A stretch of 64,000 nt of DNA from Candidatus Baltobacteraceae bacterium (GTDB lineage Bacteria; Vulcanimicrobiota; Vulcanimicrobiia; Vulcanimicrobiales; Vulcanimicrobiaceae). A program made the position numbers and the translations under genes. Under the pieces are notes generated by a model, which ran no database searches, had not been told where the DNA came from, and worked only from the letters and a program-made list of their open reading frames with translations. Each line of letters starts with the position of its first letter. The stretch's first letter is position 1. This document shows, piece after piece, positions 1 through 7,507 of this stretch. The DNA is taken from NCBI GenBank assembly GCA_036488875.1, contig DASXGW010000014.1, forward strand, positions 62,001-126,000. Direction: 5' to 3'.

Positions 1-350
1 CACGACGTAGAACTCGCCGACAGATTGATCGTCGCATTGGCCGGCGTCGGGCCGCTCACGTTGAAGCTCAACGCTTGAACCGGCGTGGAACTCGAGAGCG
101 GTGCGGCGCTCAACGGCATCGGTATAGGCGTCGAGATGGCGGACGCGACCGGAGGCAGGACGCCGTTTCGCGCGGGCGACGGCGCGTTCGGAAGCGTCCA
201 GGGTAAGTGCACCTTCACGACCGTGGCACCGCCGGGAACGCCGGGTACCGTCATCGCGCCGTTCCCCGGAAGCGAAGAGAACATCTGGCCCGCGCCTCCA
301 CAGCCCGCGAGCAGCGTGGCGGTGAGTACGAGCGCTAAGCGTTTGTTCAA
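1..350 (-). CDS. Putative lipoprotein, partial (C-terminus outside window)
   Basis: A minus-strand frame stays open from a TTG at 348-350 to the window edge (116 codons visible). The predicted N-terminus is a short basic segment, a hydrophobic stretch and the lipobox LLAGC, so this looks like a membrane-anchored lipoprotein. The rest is rich in Pro, Ser, Ala and Thr, like a linker or Ig/TIG-type extracellular protein, but no domain is recognisable. The TTG start overlaps the TGA of the upstream thioredoxin-like gene (TTGA), which suggests translational coupling. No function can be assigned. Confidence 0.6.
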   Translation of the reverse strand, partial: MNKRLALVLTATLLAGCGGAGQMFSSLPGNGAMTVPGVPGGATVVKVHLPWTLPNAPSPARNGVLPPVASAISTPIPMPLSAAPLSSSTPVQALSFNVSGPTPANATINLSASSTS

Positions 351-868
351 CGGAGCAGTTTCAAGACGTGGTCGCGCATGTCGGTCGCCGAGAGCTCGCC
401 GACGACGACGTCGCGCACGACGCCGCTGCGGTCGATGAAGACGTGCACGGGCAAACCGTTGACGTCGTATTGATTGCGCAACGTTCCGTCGTCGACGACG
501 GCCGGGTACGCAAGCTTGTGATCCGAGCGAAACTGCTCGGCCTTACGAGCGTTTTCCAAAACGTCGACGCCGACGACTTGCAAGCCGCGGGGCCCATATT
601 GTTTCTGTAATGCATTGAGCGTGGGCGCCTCTTCGTTGCACGGCGGGCACCAGCTTGCAAAGAAGTTTAAATAGACCGCTTTCCCGTGGAGCGAGGCAAG
701 CGACAGGGTTCCCGAAGGCACGGCCGGTTCGCTCCAGGCGGGGGCGGGCCGCCCCACGTGCGCGACGCTCGGGGGCGCGGATTGGCTCGAAGCGCCGTGC
801 GCCGTCGAGGCGCACCCCGTCAAGAGGGCCGCCGCTGCCAATGTCGTGAGGCCGGCTCGTAACATCAC
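347..868 (-). CDS. TlpA/ResA-like thiol-disulfide oxidoreductase lipoprotein
   Basis: The product is 173 residues. It begins with a lipoprotein signal (lipobox LLTGC near residue 19) and has a thioredoxin fold with the redox motif WCPPC near residues 73-77 and the cis-Pro region GLPVHVF near residue 138. This matches the extracytoplasmic TlpA/ResA family, which reduces disulfides in cytochrome c maturation or other exported proteins. The start is GTG immediately followed by ATG; either could be used. It is the second-last gene of the rimP-nusA-infB-ribF operon and is coupled to the next lipoprotein gene. Its substrate is unknown. Confidence 0.88.
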   Translation of the reverse strand: MMLRAGLTTLAAAALLTGCASTAHGASSQSAPPSVAHVGRPAPAWSEPAVPSGTLSLASLHGKAVYLNFFASWCPPCNEEAPTLNALQKQYGPRGLQVVGVDVLENARKAEQFRSDHKLAYPAVVDDGTLRNQYDVNGLPVHVFIDRSGVVRDVVVGELSATDMRDHVLKLLR

Positions 869-878
869 ACGTCCTTGT

Positions 879-1796
879 TTAGCCGTAACTGGGGAAGGCC
901 ACTGCCTGAAGATCCCTTCGCATCTGCTCCATCAATTCGTCAACGCTGCCGAAGCGCGCTTGGTCGCGCACGAAACGCAGTTCCCGCAACGCGACCTCGC
1001 GCCCGTAGATGGTTCCGTGAAAATCGCGCAGCCACGCTTCGACCGTCCGCTGCTTTCCGTCGAACTGCGGGTTGGTTCCGATCGAGACGAGCGCCGCGTA
1101 ATCGCGTCCGTCGTAGCGCGCCACCGCCGAATACACGCCGTCCTTGGGCAACAACTTCGCCGGCGGACGAAGGTTTGCAGTAGGGAACCCCAGCGCGTGC
1201 CCGCGTCCCGCTCCGATTTCAACCGTACCTCGGATGCCGTACCCGGTGCCCTCCAGGAGGCGATCGGCGATGCCGAGTTCGCCCGCGGCGACGAGCCCGC
1301 GAATTCGCGTGCTCGAGATGCGCCCGTCGTCGTCGACTACGTTGGGCACCGAAACGAAGCCCACGTTGCGACGGCGAAAGTATTCTTCCATCAGGAGCGT
1401 GTCGCCGGCGCGCTTGTGACCGAAACGGAATGTCGAGCCCACCGCTACCGCGCGCGCGCCCAACTCGTCGACGAGCACGTCGAGAAAGGCCTGCGGCGAA
1501 AGGTGCGAGACGCGCTCGTCGAAGCGAATCCAAAAACATTCTTCAAAACCCGCCTCGCCGAACAACGCGATGCGTTCTTCGGGCGTGCATAAGAGCGGCG
1601 GCTCGTTTCCCGGACGCAACACCGACGACGGATGATTTGCAAACGTCAGGACGCCGCTGCGCCATCCCGGCTTGCGCGTGCGCAGCGTCTGTCGCGCGAT
1701 CTCGCGGTGTCCCCGATGAAACCCGTCGAAGAAACCGATTGCCAGCGCGAGCGGCCGCTCTCCGCTGCGCGAAAGCTGATGGAGCACTTCCATCAC
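879..1796 (-). CDS. ribF: Bifunctional riboflavin kinase / FAD synthetase
   Basis: A 305-residue protein that phosphorylates riboflavin to FMN and adenylylates FMN to FAD. The N-terminal nucleotidyltransferase part shows GFFDGFHRGH near residues 21-30 and the ISSTRIR signature near residue 160. The C-terminal kinase part shows GRGHALGFPTANL near residues 197-209. Length is normal for the family. The frame opens with GTG-ATG and the GTG overlaps the truB stop (GTGA). The truB-ribF pair is a common arrangement at the end of nusA/infB operons. No FMN riboswitch is apparent, as expected for an internal operon gene. Confidence 0.96.
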   Translation of the reverse strand: MMEVLHQLSRSGERPLALAIGFFDGFHRGHREIARQTLRTRKPGWRSGVLTFANHPSSVLRPGNEPPLLCTPEERIALFGEAGFEECFWIRFDERVSHLSPQAFLDVLVDELGARAVAVGSTFRFGHKRAGDTLLMEEYFRRRNVGFVSVPNVVDDDGRISSTRIRGLVAAGELGIADRLLEGTGYGIRGTVEIGAGRGHALGFPTANLRPPAKLLPKDGVYSAVARYDGRDYAALVSIGTNPQFDGKQRTVEAWLRDFHGTIYGREVALRELRFVRDQARFGSVDELMEQMRRDLQAVAFPSYG

Positions 1797-2668
1797 ACGA
1801 ATACCTTGCGCGGAGCCAGCAGCGCCCCGTGCGCTTCGCCCACGCCGACGAGCGTTCGCGACTCGTCGCGAACGAAGACGTGGCGAGCCGCCGCACCGTC
1901 CGGGAGCGGGACGACGCGTCCGGCGCGAAAATCGGCGGAGCCCCGCAGATCGAGAACGATCGTCGGAAACGGAATGATGTGTTCGGGCGCGATCAAGGCG
2001 CGCTGCGGTTCGGCGGCGATCTCTTCCAGGGTGCGCGCTTCGTAGAGCACGAACGGACCCGATGCTTCGCGCACCAGCGAGCTCATGTGCGCCGGAACGC
2101 CCATCGCCTCACCGATGTCGTGGCAGAGCGTTCGGACGTACGTTCCTTCGCCGCAGGCAACGCGCAGGCGCGCGGTGGCGGGTTCTTCGGTACCGAGCAC
2201 GGTGACGGCGTAAACGGTCGCTTGCCGAGGGCGACGCTCGACGGTTGCGCCTTGACGAGCCAGTTCGTAGAGACGCTTCCCCTCGTGATGCACGGCCGAA
2301 AACATCGGCGGGATCTGCTCGATTTTGCCGACGAATCGCGGCAACACGGCCTCGAGGCGCTTGCGCCAATCGCTCGGCACGTTCGCCGCCTCGAGCGTTT
2401 CGCCCAGCGCGTCCTGCGTTGTCGTCGAGCGCCCGAACGTTAGCGTACACGCGTACATCTTACGCTGGTCGGTGAGCATGGGTATCAAACGTGTGGCTTT
2501 GCCGACCGCAATCGGGAGAACGCCGGCCGCCTGCGGATCGAGCGTGCCGAGATGTCCGACGGCGATCTTACGATCGCGCGCGTAAATTCCGTACATTCGG
2601 CGCAGCCGTGCGACGACGTGCGCCGAGGTCGGGCCCGCGGACTTAAAGACGTTGACGAAACCGAGCAT
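1793..2668 (-). CDS. truB: tRNA pseudouridine(55) synthase
   Basis: A 291-residue TruB. It converts U55 of the T-loop of tRNAs to pseudouridine. The catalytic motif GHLGTLDPQAAGVLP is seen near residues 38-52, with the catalytic Asp in TLDP. Downstream are the family segments KMYACTLTFG and GTYVRTLCHDIG. The ATG start follows the small membrane-protein gap after nrnA and the gene overlaps ribF by 4 bases. It belongs to the infB-rbfA-nrnA-truB-ribF block that is conserved in many bacteria. Confidence 0.97.
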   Translation of the reverse strand: MLGFVNVFKSAGPTSAHVVARLRRMYGIYARDRKIAVGHLGTLDPQAAGVLPIAVGKATRLIPMLTDQRKMYACTLTFGRSTTTQDALGETLEAANVPSDWRKRLEAVLPRFVGKIEQIPPMFSAVHHEGKRLYELARQGATVERRPRQATVYAVTVLGTEEPATARLRVACGEGTYVRTLCHDIGEAMGVPAHMSSLVREASGPFVLYEARTLEEIAAEPQRALIAPEHIIPFPTIVLDLRGSADFRAGRVVPLPDGAAARHVFVRDESRTLVGVGEAHGALLAPRKVFV

Positions 2669-2683
2669 CGGCGCGTTCCGCCG

Positions 2684-2938
2684 CTATCCGAGCCGCAACT
2701 CGCGCCGCAGCGCCCCGACGATGCCGATGGCCGCTCCGGCACCGAGCAGCGCCGCACCGGCAACGCCGATTGCGAGAACCTTCAGCACGCTCCAGATTAA
2801 GAACAGCACGCCGCTGGCCGACATCACCGCGTAACCCACGCGCAAGAATTTCGCCGACGGAAAGCGCGTGGTCAAAAACCACGCGCCGGCCGCACCAAAT
2901 ACCGTCAGAAAAATGCCGGCTAGTATCGTCGCCGTCAC
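2684..2938 (-). CDS. Small two-helix membrane protein of unknown function
   Basis: An 84-residue product starting at a GTG that overlaps the TGA of the DHH gene (GTGA). A longer frame exists upstream but only by reading into nrnA, and its extension is Arg-rich and not membrane-like. The protein is mostly two hydrophobic segments (about residues 4-23 and 35-70), the second rich in Gly and Ala, with a short basic tail. No family is recognised. The position between nrnA and truB suggests it is simply carried in the operon. Confidence 0.65.
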   Translation of the reverse strand: MTATILAGIFLTVFGAAGAWFLTTRFPSAKFLRVGYAVMSASGVLFLIWSVLKVLAIGVAGAALLGAGAAIGIVGALRRELRLG

Positions 2939-3915
2939 AACCCTTCGGCGGTCAGCGCCGCATCGACGTCTGCGATTCCCTGCTGCAGCGTTCCGCGACA
3001 CGTTAGGCCCGACGCGCGGAAGTGGCCGCCGCCTCCTAGACGCGCGGCTGCGGCCTGCACGTTCACGCGGCCGCTCGATCGCAGGCTCACGCGAATCTCG
3101 CCGTCGATCGCTTTAAAGAGTGCGGCGACTTCGACGCCTTCTTGCCCGCGCAGCACGTTGACCACGTCCTCGGTATCCTCACCGTCGGCGCCCGTCTGTT
3201 CCAGCATCGCGTCGTCGACGTACGAGTAACAATAGCGTCCGTCGTGACCGAACTGCATCGCATCGACGATGCGGCCGAGGAGCCGCGTTGCGGCAACGCG
3301 TTTCTTGAGGAATACCTCTTCGGTGATCTCTTCTTTGTTCGCTCCGGCCCGCATGAGCTCGGCCGCCAGCTCCAGCGCGTCGGGGGTCGCGTTGGAGTGC
3401 ATGAATCCGCCCGTATCGGTCATGATCGTCGTAAGGATGCACGTCGCGATATCGCGATCCATCGGAACGTCGAGAGCCCGAAGGAGGTGCATCACGACCG
3501 TGCCGGTCGAACACTCTTTTTCCAGCACGTAGTTGAGCTTACCGAACATCGAGTTTCCGAGATGGTGGTCGATGTCGAGCATGTTCTCGCGCTGCATCGC
3601 CGGCAAGAACTCACCGGCTCGCTTGTAGTCGCTCATATCGCAAAAAACGTAGAGCGTATCGGGCGGCAAGTCGGCCGGCAGCTCGCGTGCGACGAGCTCG
3701 CTATCCGGAAGGAAGCGCAAATTCCTCGGCACGGGATCTTGCTGGAAGTACGCAACGCGTTTGCCGATTTTCTTGAGCACCAGCCCGAGCGCGAGTCCCG
3801 CGCCCAGCGTGTCGCCGTCCGGCTTCACGTGACTCACCATCACGAACGCCGGACGCGCGCGCAGCTCGTCGACGACCTGCTGCGTAGTGGAGGCGTTGGC
3901 TGTGCTTTCGATCAT
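2935..3915 (-). CDS. nrnA: DHH/DHHA1 phosphoesterase, NrnA-like (nanoRNase / pAp phosphatase)
   Basis: A 326-residue protein. The DHH domain shows HVKPDGDTLGAG near residue 30 and LDIDHH near residue 113, which supply the Mn-binding Asp and His residues. The DHHA1 domain ends with GGGGHFRASG near residue 300. NrnA proteins degrade very short RNAs and dephosphorylate pAp. The gene lies between rbfA and truB, the standard location for this family, and its ATG overlaps the rbfA stop (ATGA). Which substrate dominates cannot be told from sequence. Confidence 0.93.
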   Translation of the reverse strand: MIESTANASTTQQVVDELRARPAFVMVSHVKPDGDTLGAGLALGLVLKKIGKRVAYFQQDPVPRNLRFLPDSELVARELPADLPPDTLYVFCDMSDYKRAGEFLPAMQRENMLDIDHHLGNSMFGKLNYVLEKECSTGTVVMHLLRALDVPMDRDIATCILTTIMTDTGGFMHSNATPDALELAAELMRAGANKEEITEEVFLKKRVAATRLLGRIVDAMQFGHDGRYCYSYVDDAMLEQTGADGEDTEDVVNVLRGQEGVEVAALFKAIDGEIRVSLRSSGRVNVQAAAARLGGGGHFRASGLTCRGTLQQGIADVDAALTAEGL

Positions 3916-4262
3916 TGGTGCGCCTCGGCGTCCTCGCGCAGCGTCTTCGCCAATGCGATGGCGCGTTCCGCGGAACGATCTTCAACGAAGTTCAATTCGG
4001 GCGTGTGGCGTAAGTCGATCTTGCGGCCCAGCTCGCCGCGCAGAAACCCGCTCGCGTGCGTAAGCGCGTCGAGCGACTTGCGCGCCGCGTTGCGGTCGCC
4101 GATCACGGAGACGAACACCTTGCAATGCCGCAAATCGTCGGTCACCTCGGCGCGCGTCACCGTGACGAACGCGAGCCGCGGATCCTGCAGCTCCTGCGAA
4201 ATCAGCGTCCCGAGTATCCGCTGAATTTCGTGATCGATCTTCGCCAATCTCTGCTGCTTCAT
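3912..4262 (-). CDS. rbfA: Ribosome-binding factor A
   Basis: A 116-residue KH-like 30S maturation factor. The start at 4262 gives the typical N-terminus MKQQRLAKIDHEIQRILG. A longer frame upstream would run through the intergenic repeat and is unlike the family. The body has the segment DPRLAFVTVTRAEVT near residues 25-39 and TPELNFVEDRS near residue 90, as in RbfA. It is followed by nrnA with an ATGA overlap. The gap to infB is filled by a structured repeat, which may alter its expression relative to infB. Confidence 0.93.
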   Translation of the reverse strand: MKQQRLAKIDHEIQRILGTLISQELQDPRLAFVTVTRAEVTDDLRHCKVFVSVIGDRNAARKSLDALTHASGFLRGELGRKIDLRHTPELNFVEDRSAERAIALAKTLREDAEAHQ

Positions 4263-4265
4263 TTT

Positions 4266-4422
4266 AAAGGCGCTCCGGCCCAGCCTCCGCGCCCCCCACG
4301 CTTCGCGCGGGGGCCCCCAACCATGGGGCGCAAAAACACACTGGCTGGCAACGATTCCCCTAGGGCGCCCCAAACAAACTCGGGTAGCGCTGCAGCGGTT
4401 CCGCGGGACCACGTCGACGCTG
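4266..4422. repeat. Intergenic structured repeat, copy A
   Basis: About 157 bases between infB and rbfA. It shares several blocks, in the same order and spacing, with 12362-12532: AAAGGCGCTCC, GCGCCCCCCAC, CCATGGGGCGC, TTCCCCTAGGGCGCCCCAAA and, next to the neighbouring stop codon, GCGGGACCACGTCGA. A GC-rich hairpin (near 4292-4315) and a longer-range pairing between GGGGCGC and GCGCCCC are evident. It has no coding potential. It resembles a REP-type interspersed element. Confidence 0.75.
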
Positions 4423-7125
4423 TCATGCTCTAACCAGTTCCGGAGCGACGTGCTCCATGGCGTAGGCCTCGATGACGTCGCCTTCTTTGAGGTCTTGGAA
4501 GCGCGCGATTTGGATGCCGCACTCGAAGCCCTCGGCGACCTCGCGAACGTCGTCCTTGAAGCGGCGCAGGCTTTCGACCTCGCCGTCGAAGACGACCGCC
4601 GCATCGCGAATCACGCGCGCCTTGGCGTTGCGCGTGATCTTTCCGCTCGTGATGTAGCAACCGACGATCGTGCCGACCTTGCTGACCTTGAAGACTTGAC
4701 GCACTTCCGCGCGACCGAGCGTGACTTCGCGCTCGATGGGCGCGAGCATGCCGCGCATCGCCTTTTTGAGATCTTCTTCGATTTCGTAGATGACCTGATA
4801 GAACCGCAGATCGACGCCTTCGTTCTCGGAGAGACGCCGCGCCGTTTCGTCGGGCCGGATGTTGAAGCCGATGAGTACGGCGTTGGACGCACTGGCCAGA
4901 TTGACGTCGTTGGGCGAGATCGCACCCACGCCGCCGTGAATGACGCGAATGTCCACGTCGTCGTTGCTGAGCGATTCCATGCGCGCGCGCAACGCTTCGA
5001 GCGAACCTTGCCCGTCGGCTTTGAGGATGAGGTTGAGCGTCTTGCGGCCTTCGACCGGCATCGACATGAACGTCTCGAGCGAAACGCGCTGCGAACCCGT
5101 CGCGGAAATACGCACGTCGCGGCGCCGCGTCGCGCGCTTCTCGGCGGTTTCGCGAGCGACGCGGTCGTCGCTGACGACCGTCATCGTGTCCCCCGCCGAC
5201 GGAACGTCGGAAAGACCCATGATCTCGACGGGAATCGACGGACCCGCCTTCTTGACTTGCTTGCCTTTGTCGTCGATGAGCGCTCGAACTTTGCCGTAGG
5301 TGCCGCCCACCACGACGATGTCGCCGACGCGCAGCGTGCCGTTCTGCACGAGTACCGTGGCAACGGCGCCGCGCCCACGGTGGAGCGCCGATTCGATGAC
5401 CACTCCGGTCGCGCGGCGATTCTTGTTCGCGCGCAGCTCCCGAATGTCGGCTTCGAGCAGCACGGTATCGAGCAAATGGTCGATACCTTCGCCGCTCCTG
5501 GCCGACACCGGAACCATTTCGATGTTCCCGCCCCAATCGACCGGCTGCAGACCCTGTTCGACGAGTTGCTGCTTGACGCGGTCGGGTTGCGCGTTGTCTT
5601 TGTCGATCTTGTTGATCGCGACGACGATCGGAACGTTCGCGGCCTTGACGTGCGCGATCGCTTCCTTCGTTTGCGGCATGACGCCGTCGTCGGCGGCGAC
5701 CACGAGGATCGCGACGTCGGTGACTTTCGCACCGCGCGCGCGCATCGCGGTAAACGCTTCGTGACCCGGCGTATCGACGAAGGTGATCTTACGATCGTTG
5801 CGCTCGACGGTGTACGCGCCGATCTTCTGCGTGATGCCGCCCGCTTCGCCGGCGGCCACGTTCGCGACACGAATCTTGTCGAGCAGCGACGTCTTACCGT
5901 GATCGACGTGACCGAGCACCGTAACGACGGGCGGACGCGCCGTCATCATCTCGGGCTTGTCTTCCTCTTGCTCGACCGTGACTTCTTCGCCGGCCTCTTT
6001 GACGACCGCGTTGAAACCGAATTTCTTGGCGACTTGCGTGGCAACGTCGCTCGAGATGTTTTGGTTGATCGTCGCCATCGTGCCCATCTTGATGAGCTCG
6101 GTAATGACGTCTTTAACCGGAACGATCATCGACGTCGCGAGCTCTTGCACGGTGAGCAGGTCGGGAATCTCGATGGTCTCGAGCGCCCGCGGCGGCGCGG
6201 CCGGCGCGGCGTGTTCGCCCTTCTTCTTACGGTGGCGCTCTTTTTCGAGCAGCAGTTCTTTTTCGCGATCCTTTTTCGCCGCCGCCTTGTCTTCGTGCGT
6301 GCGTACGTGGCCGCCGGGGCGGCCGCCGGTCGACGGGGCGGGCGCATCGGTTGCCGCAACGCCGGGATGGGGCGCAATCGGACGCGCGCCGGGAGCCAGC
6401 GGCCGGAACGGACCGTTGCCGGCATGGCGACGGCCGGGTGCGACCGCCGGAGGCTGTGCCGGACGCAGCGGGCCGGCCGGAGCTTTGCCGCCCTGTCCGG
6501 GCATGGCTTGCCCGGGGCGCGGAGCGACGCCGGGACGGCCGGGCAATCCGGTTCGCGGACCGGGCGAAGCGGAAGCCGTGGTGGTCGGCGGCGGGGGCTG
6601 ACGCCGGGCAATACTGGACTGGCCGGCCGGAACCGGACGTAACTGCGGAATCGGCACCTCGGGTGCGGCAGGCTTCGGCGGAGCACGTCGCGGCGCAGGC
6701 GGCGCGGCAATGGCGGCCTCCGGAGGCGCGATCGAAACGGCAGCCTGTTCGGGAATCGGAGCGGCCGCCGGCGTCGCGGCCGGGCGCGCTGGCCGGGCTG
6801 CGGGCGTTCCGGTCACGGGACGAAGCCGGGGAATCGGCGCTTCAGGTGCGGCCGGCTTACGCGCGGGCGCCTTCTTAGCGGGCGGATGCGGGGCTTCGAC
6901 CGGAGGCTCGGCAACGGCGGCTTTGGCCGGCGCCTTCTTCGCGCCGGCAGTGGGTTTGAGTAAAACGCTGCGAACCAGATCGGCGATCTGGTCCGGGACG
7001 ACACTAAGCTGATTCTTGGCTTCGAAGATGCCGCCAAGACGCTGATTGAAGAGCTCGATAAGCTCTTTTGACGTGAGGTTCAGCTCTTTGGCGAGCTCGA
7101 AGATCCGTACTTTTGCCGTAGCCAG
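4423..7125 (-). CDS. infB: Translation initiation factor IF-2 (predicted CTG start)
   Basis: A 900-residue GTPase that brings fMet-tRNA to the 30S subunit. The N-terminal IF2_N module reads (L)ATAKVRIFELAKELN. It is followed by a long Pro/Ala/Arg-rich linker (about 80-280), a second IF2_N-like segment, and the G domain with GHVDHGKT at about 405-412, DTPGHEAF and NKIDK. No ATG, GTG or TTG exists in frame between the upstream TAG (about 7212) and this N-terminus. CTG at 7123-7125, four bases after GGAG, is the best start. It lies downstream of ylxR with a 124-base hairpin-rich leader. Confidence 0.93.
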   Translation of the reverse strand: MATAKVRIFELAKELNLTSKELIELFNQRLGGIFEAKNQLSVVPDQIADLVRSVLLKPTAGAKKAPAKAAVAEPPVEAPHPPAKKAPARKPAAPEAPIPRLRPVTGTPAARPARPAATPAAAPIPEQAAVSIAPPEAAIAAPPAPRRAPPKPAAPEVPIPQLRPVPAGQSSIARRQPPPPTTTASASPGPRTGLPGRPGVAPRPGQAMPGQGGKAPAGPLRPAQPPAVAPGRRHAGNGPFRPLAPGARPIAPHPGVAATDAPAPSTGGRPGGHVRTHEDKAAAKKDREKELLLEKERHRKKKGEHAAPAAPPRALETIEIPDLLTVQELATSMIVPVKDVITELIKMGTMATINQNISSDVATQVAKKFGFNAVVKEAGEEVTVEQEEDKPEMMTARPPVVTVLGHVDHGKTSLLDKIRVANVAAGEAGGITQKIGAYTVERNDRKITFVDTPGHEAFTAMRARGAKVTDVAILVVAADDGVMPQTKEAIAHVKAANVPIVVAINKIDKDNAQPDRVKQQLVEQGLQPVDWGGNIEMVPVSARSGEGIDHLLDTVLLEADIRELRANKNRRATGVVIESALHRGRGAVATVLVQNGTLRVGDIVVVGGTYGKVRALIDDKGKQVKKAGPSIPVEIMGLSDVPSAGDTMTVVSDDRVARETAEKRATRRRDVRISATGSQRVSLETFMSMPVEGRKTLNLILKADGQGSLEALRARMESLSNDDVDIRVIHGGVGAISPNDVNLASASNAVLIGFNIRPDETARRLSENEGVDLRFYQVIYEIEEDLKKAMRGMLAPIEREVTLGRAEVRQVFKVSKVGTIVGCYITSGKITRNAKARVIRDAAVVFDGEVESLRRFKDDVREVAEGFECGIQIARFQDLKEGDVIEAYAMEHVAPELVRA

Positions 7126-7249
7126 TTTTCTCCACAGCGCGCAGTGCGCACCGAGGGCTCCATCAAGTGGTGGGCGGAGCCCCCAACTTGACGGAAGTTG
7201 GCCCCGCTAAAGGATCAATTGAGGGTCCTCATGCTAGAGGACATGATTT
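7126..7249 (-). promoter_or_regulatory. Hairpin-rich leader between ylxR and infB
   Basis: The minus-strand RNA would form three successive hairpins: GTCCTC/GAGGAC around 7227-7244, CCAACTT/AAGTTGG around 7184-7202, and GGGCTCC/GGAGCCC around 7154-7181. They lie just ahead of the GGAG-CTG start of infB. No U-tract follows any stem, so a simple terminator is unlikely. A role in tuning infB translation or mRNA processing is inference only. Confidence 0.4.
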
Positions 7250-7507
7250 CTACGCATCATTTTTCATAGTTTTCGAACTACTTATTAAACCATATTCCGC
7301 GGCCGCCGTTGCAAGCCCCGGGTACCGTTTGTTTTTGGCAACCGCCGCGAAGCACCGCTCCGAGCAGAGGTACGCTCCCCTACCCGGTTGCTTGTGCCGC
7401 CCCGGCGGATCGGGCTTCCAGCCGTCCCGCCCCCGAACGAAACGAGTTTGGTCGCGCTGGGGCAGCCGCTTGCGGCAACCCGCGCACTGCCGGATTGGGG
7501 CCCCCAT
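7250..7507 (-). CDS. ylxR: YlxR (DUF448) nucleic-acid-binding protein
   Basis: An 85-residue protein. It carries the YlxR signatures RQCAGCRKR near residues 6-14 and GRGAYLCSERCF near residues 48-59. YlxR is a small RNA-binding/regulatory protein usually sited between nusA and infB, exactly as here. The ATG at 7507 shares one base with the nusA stop (TAATG), so the two are coupled. The C-terminus is a short, non-conserved Ser/Lys tail. Confidence 0.93.
   Translation of the reverse strand: MGAPIRQCAGCRKRLPQRDQTRFVRGRDGWKPDPPGRHKQPGRGAYLCSERCFAAVAKNKRYPGLATAAAEYGLISSSKTMKNDA

Noticed and set aside
1797-2668. An FMN riboswitch for ribF
   Set aside because: ribF lies inside an operon overlapping truB by 4 bases, leaving no space, and no aptamer-like sequence is present upstream of the operon.
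4450-6642. A 730-codon open frame antisense to infB
   Set aside because: It mirrors a GC-rich conserved gene; the translation is Arg/Asp/Val-biased with no domain, and infB on the other strand is certain.
7153-7245. A third copy of the intergenic repeat in the infB leader
   Set aside because: There is a similar GC-rich hairpin style, but the constant blocks (AAAGGCGCTCC, TTCCCCTAGGGCGCC) are missing.
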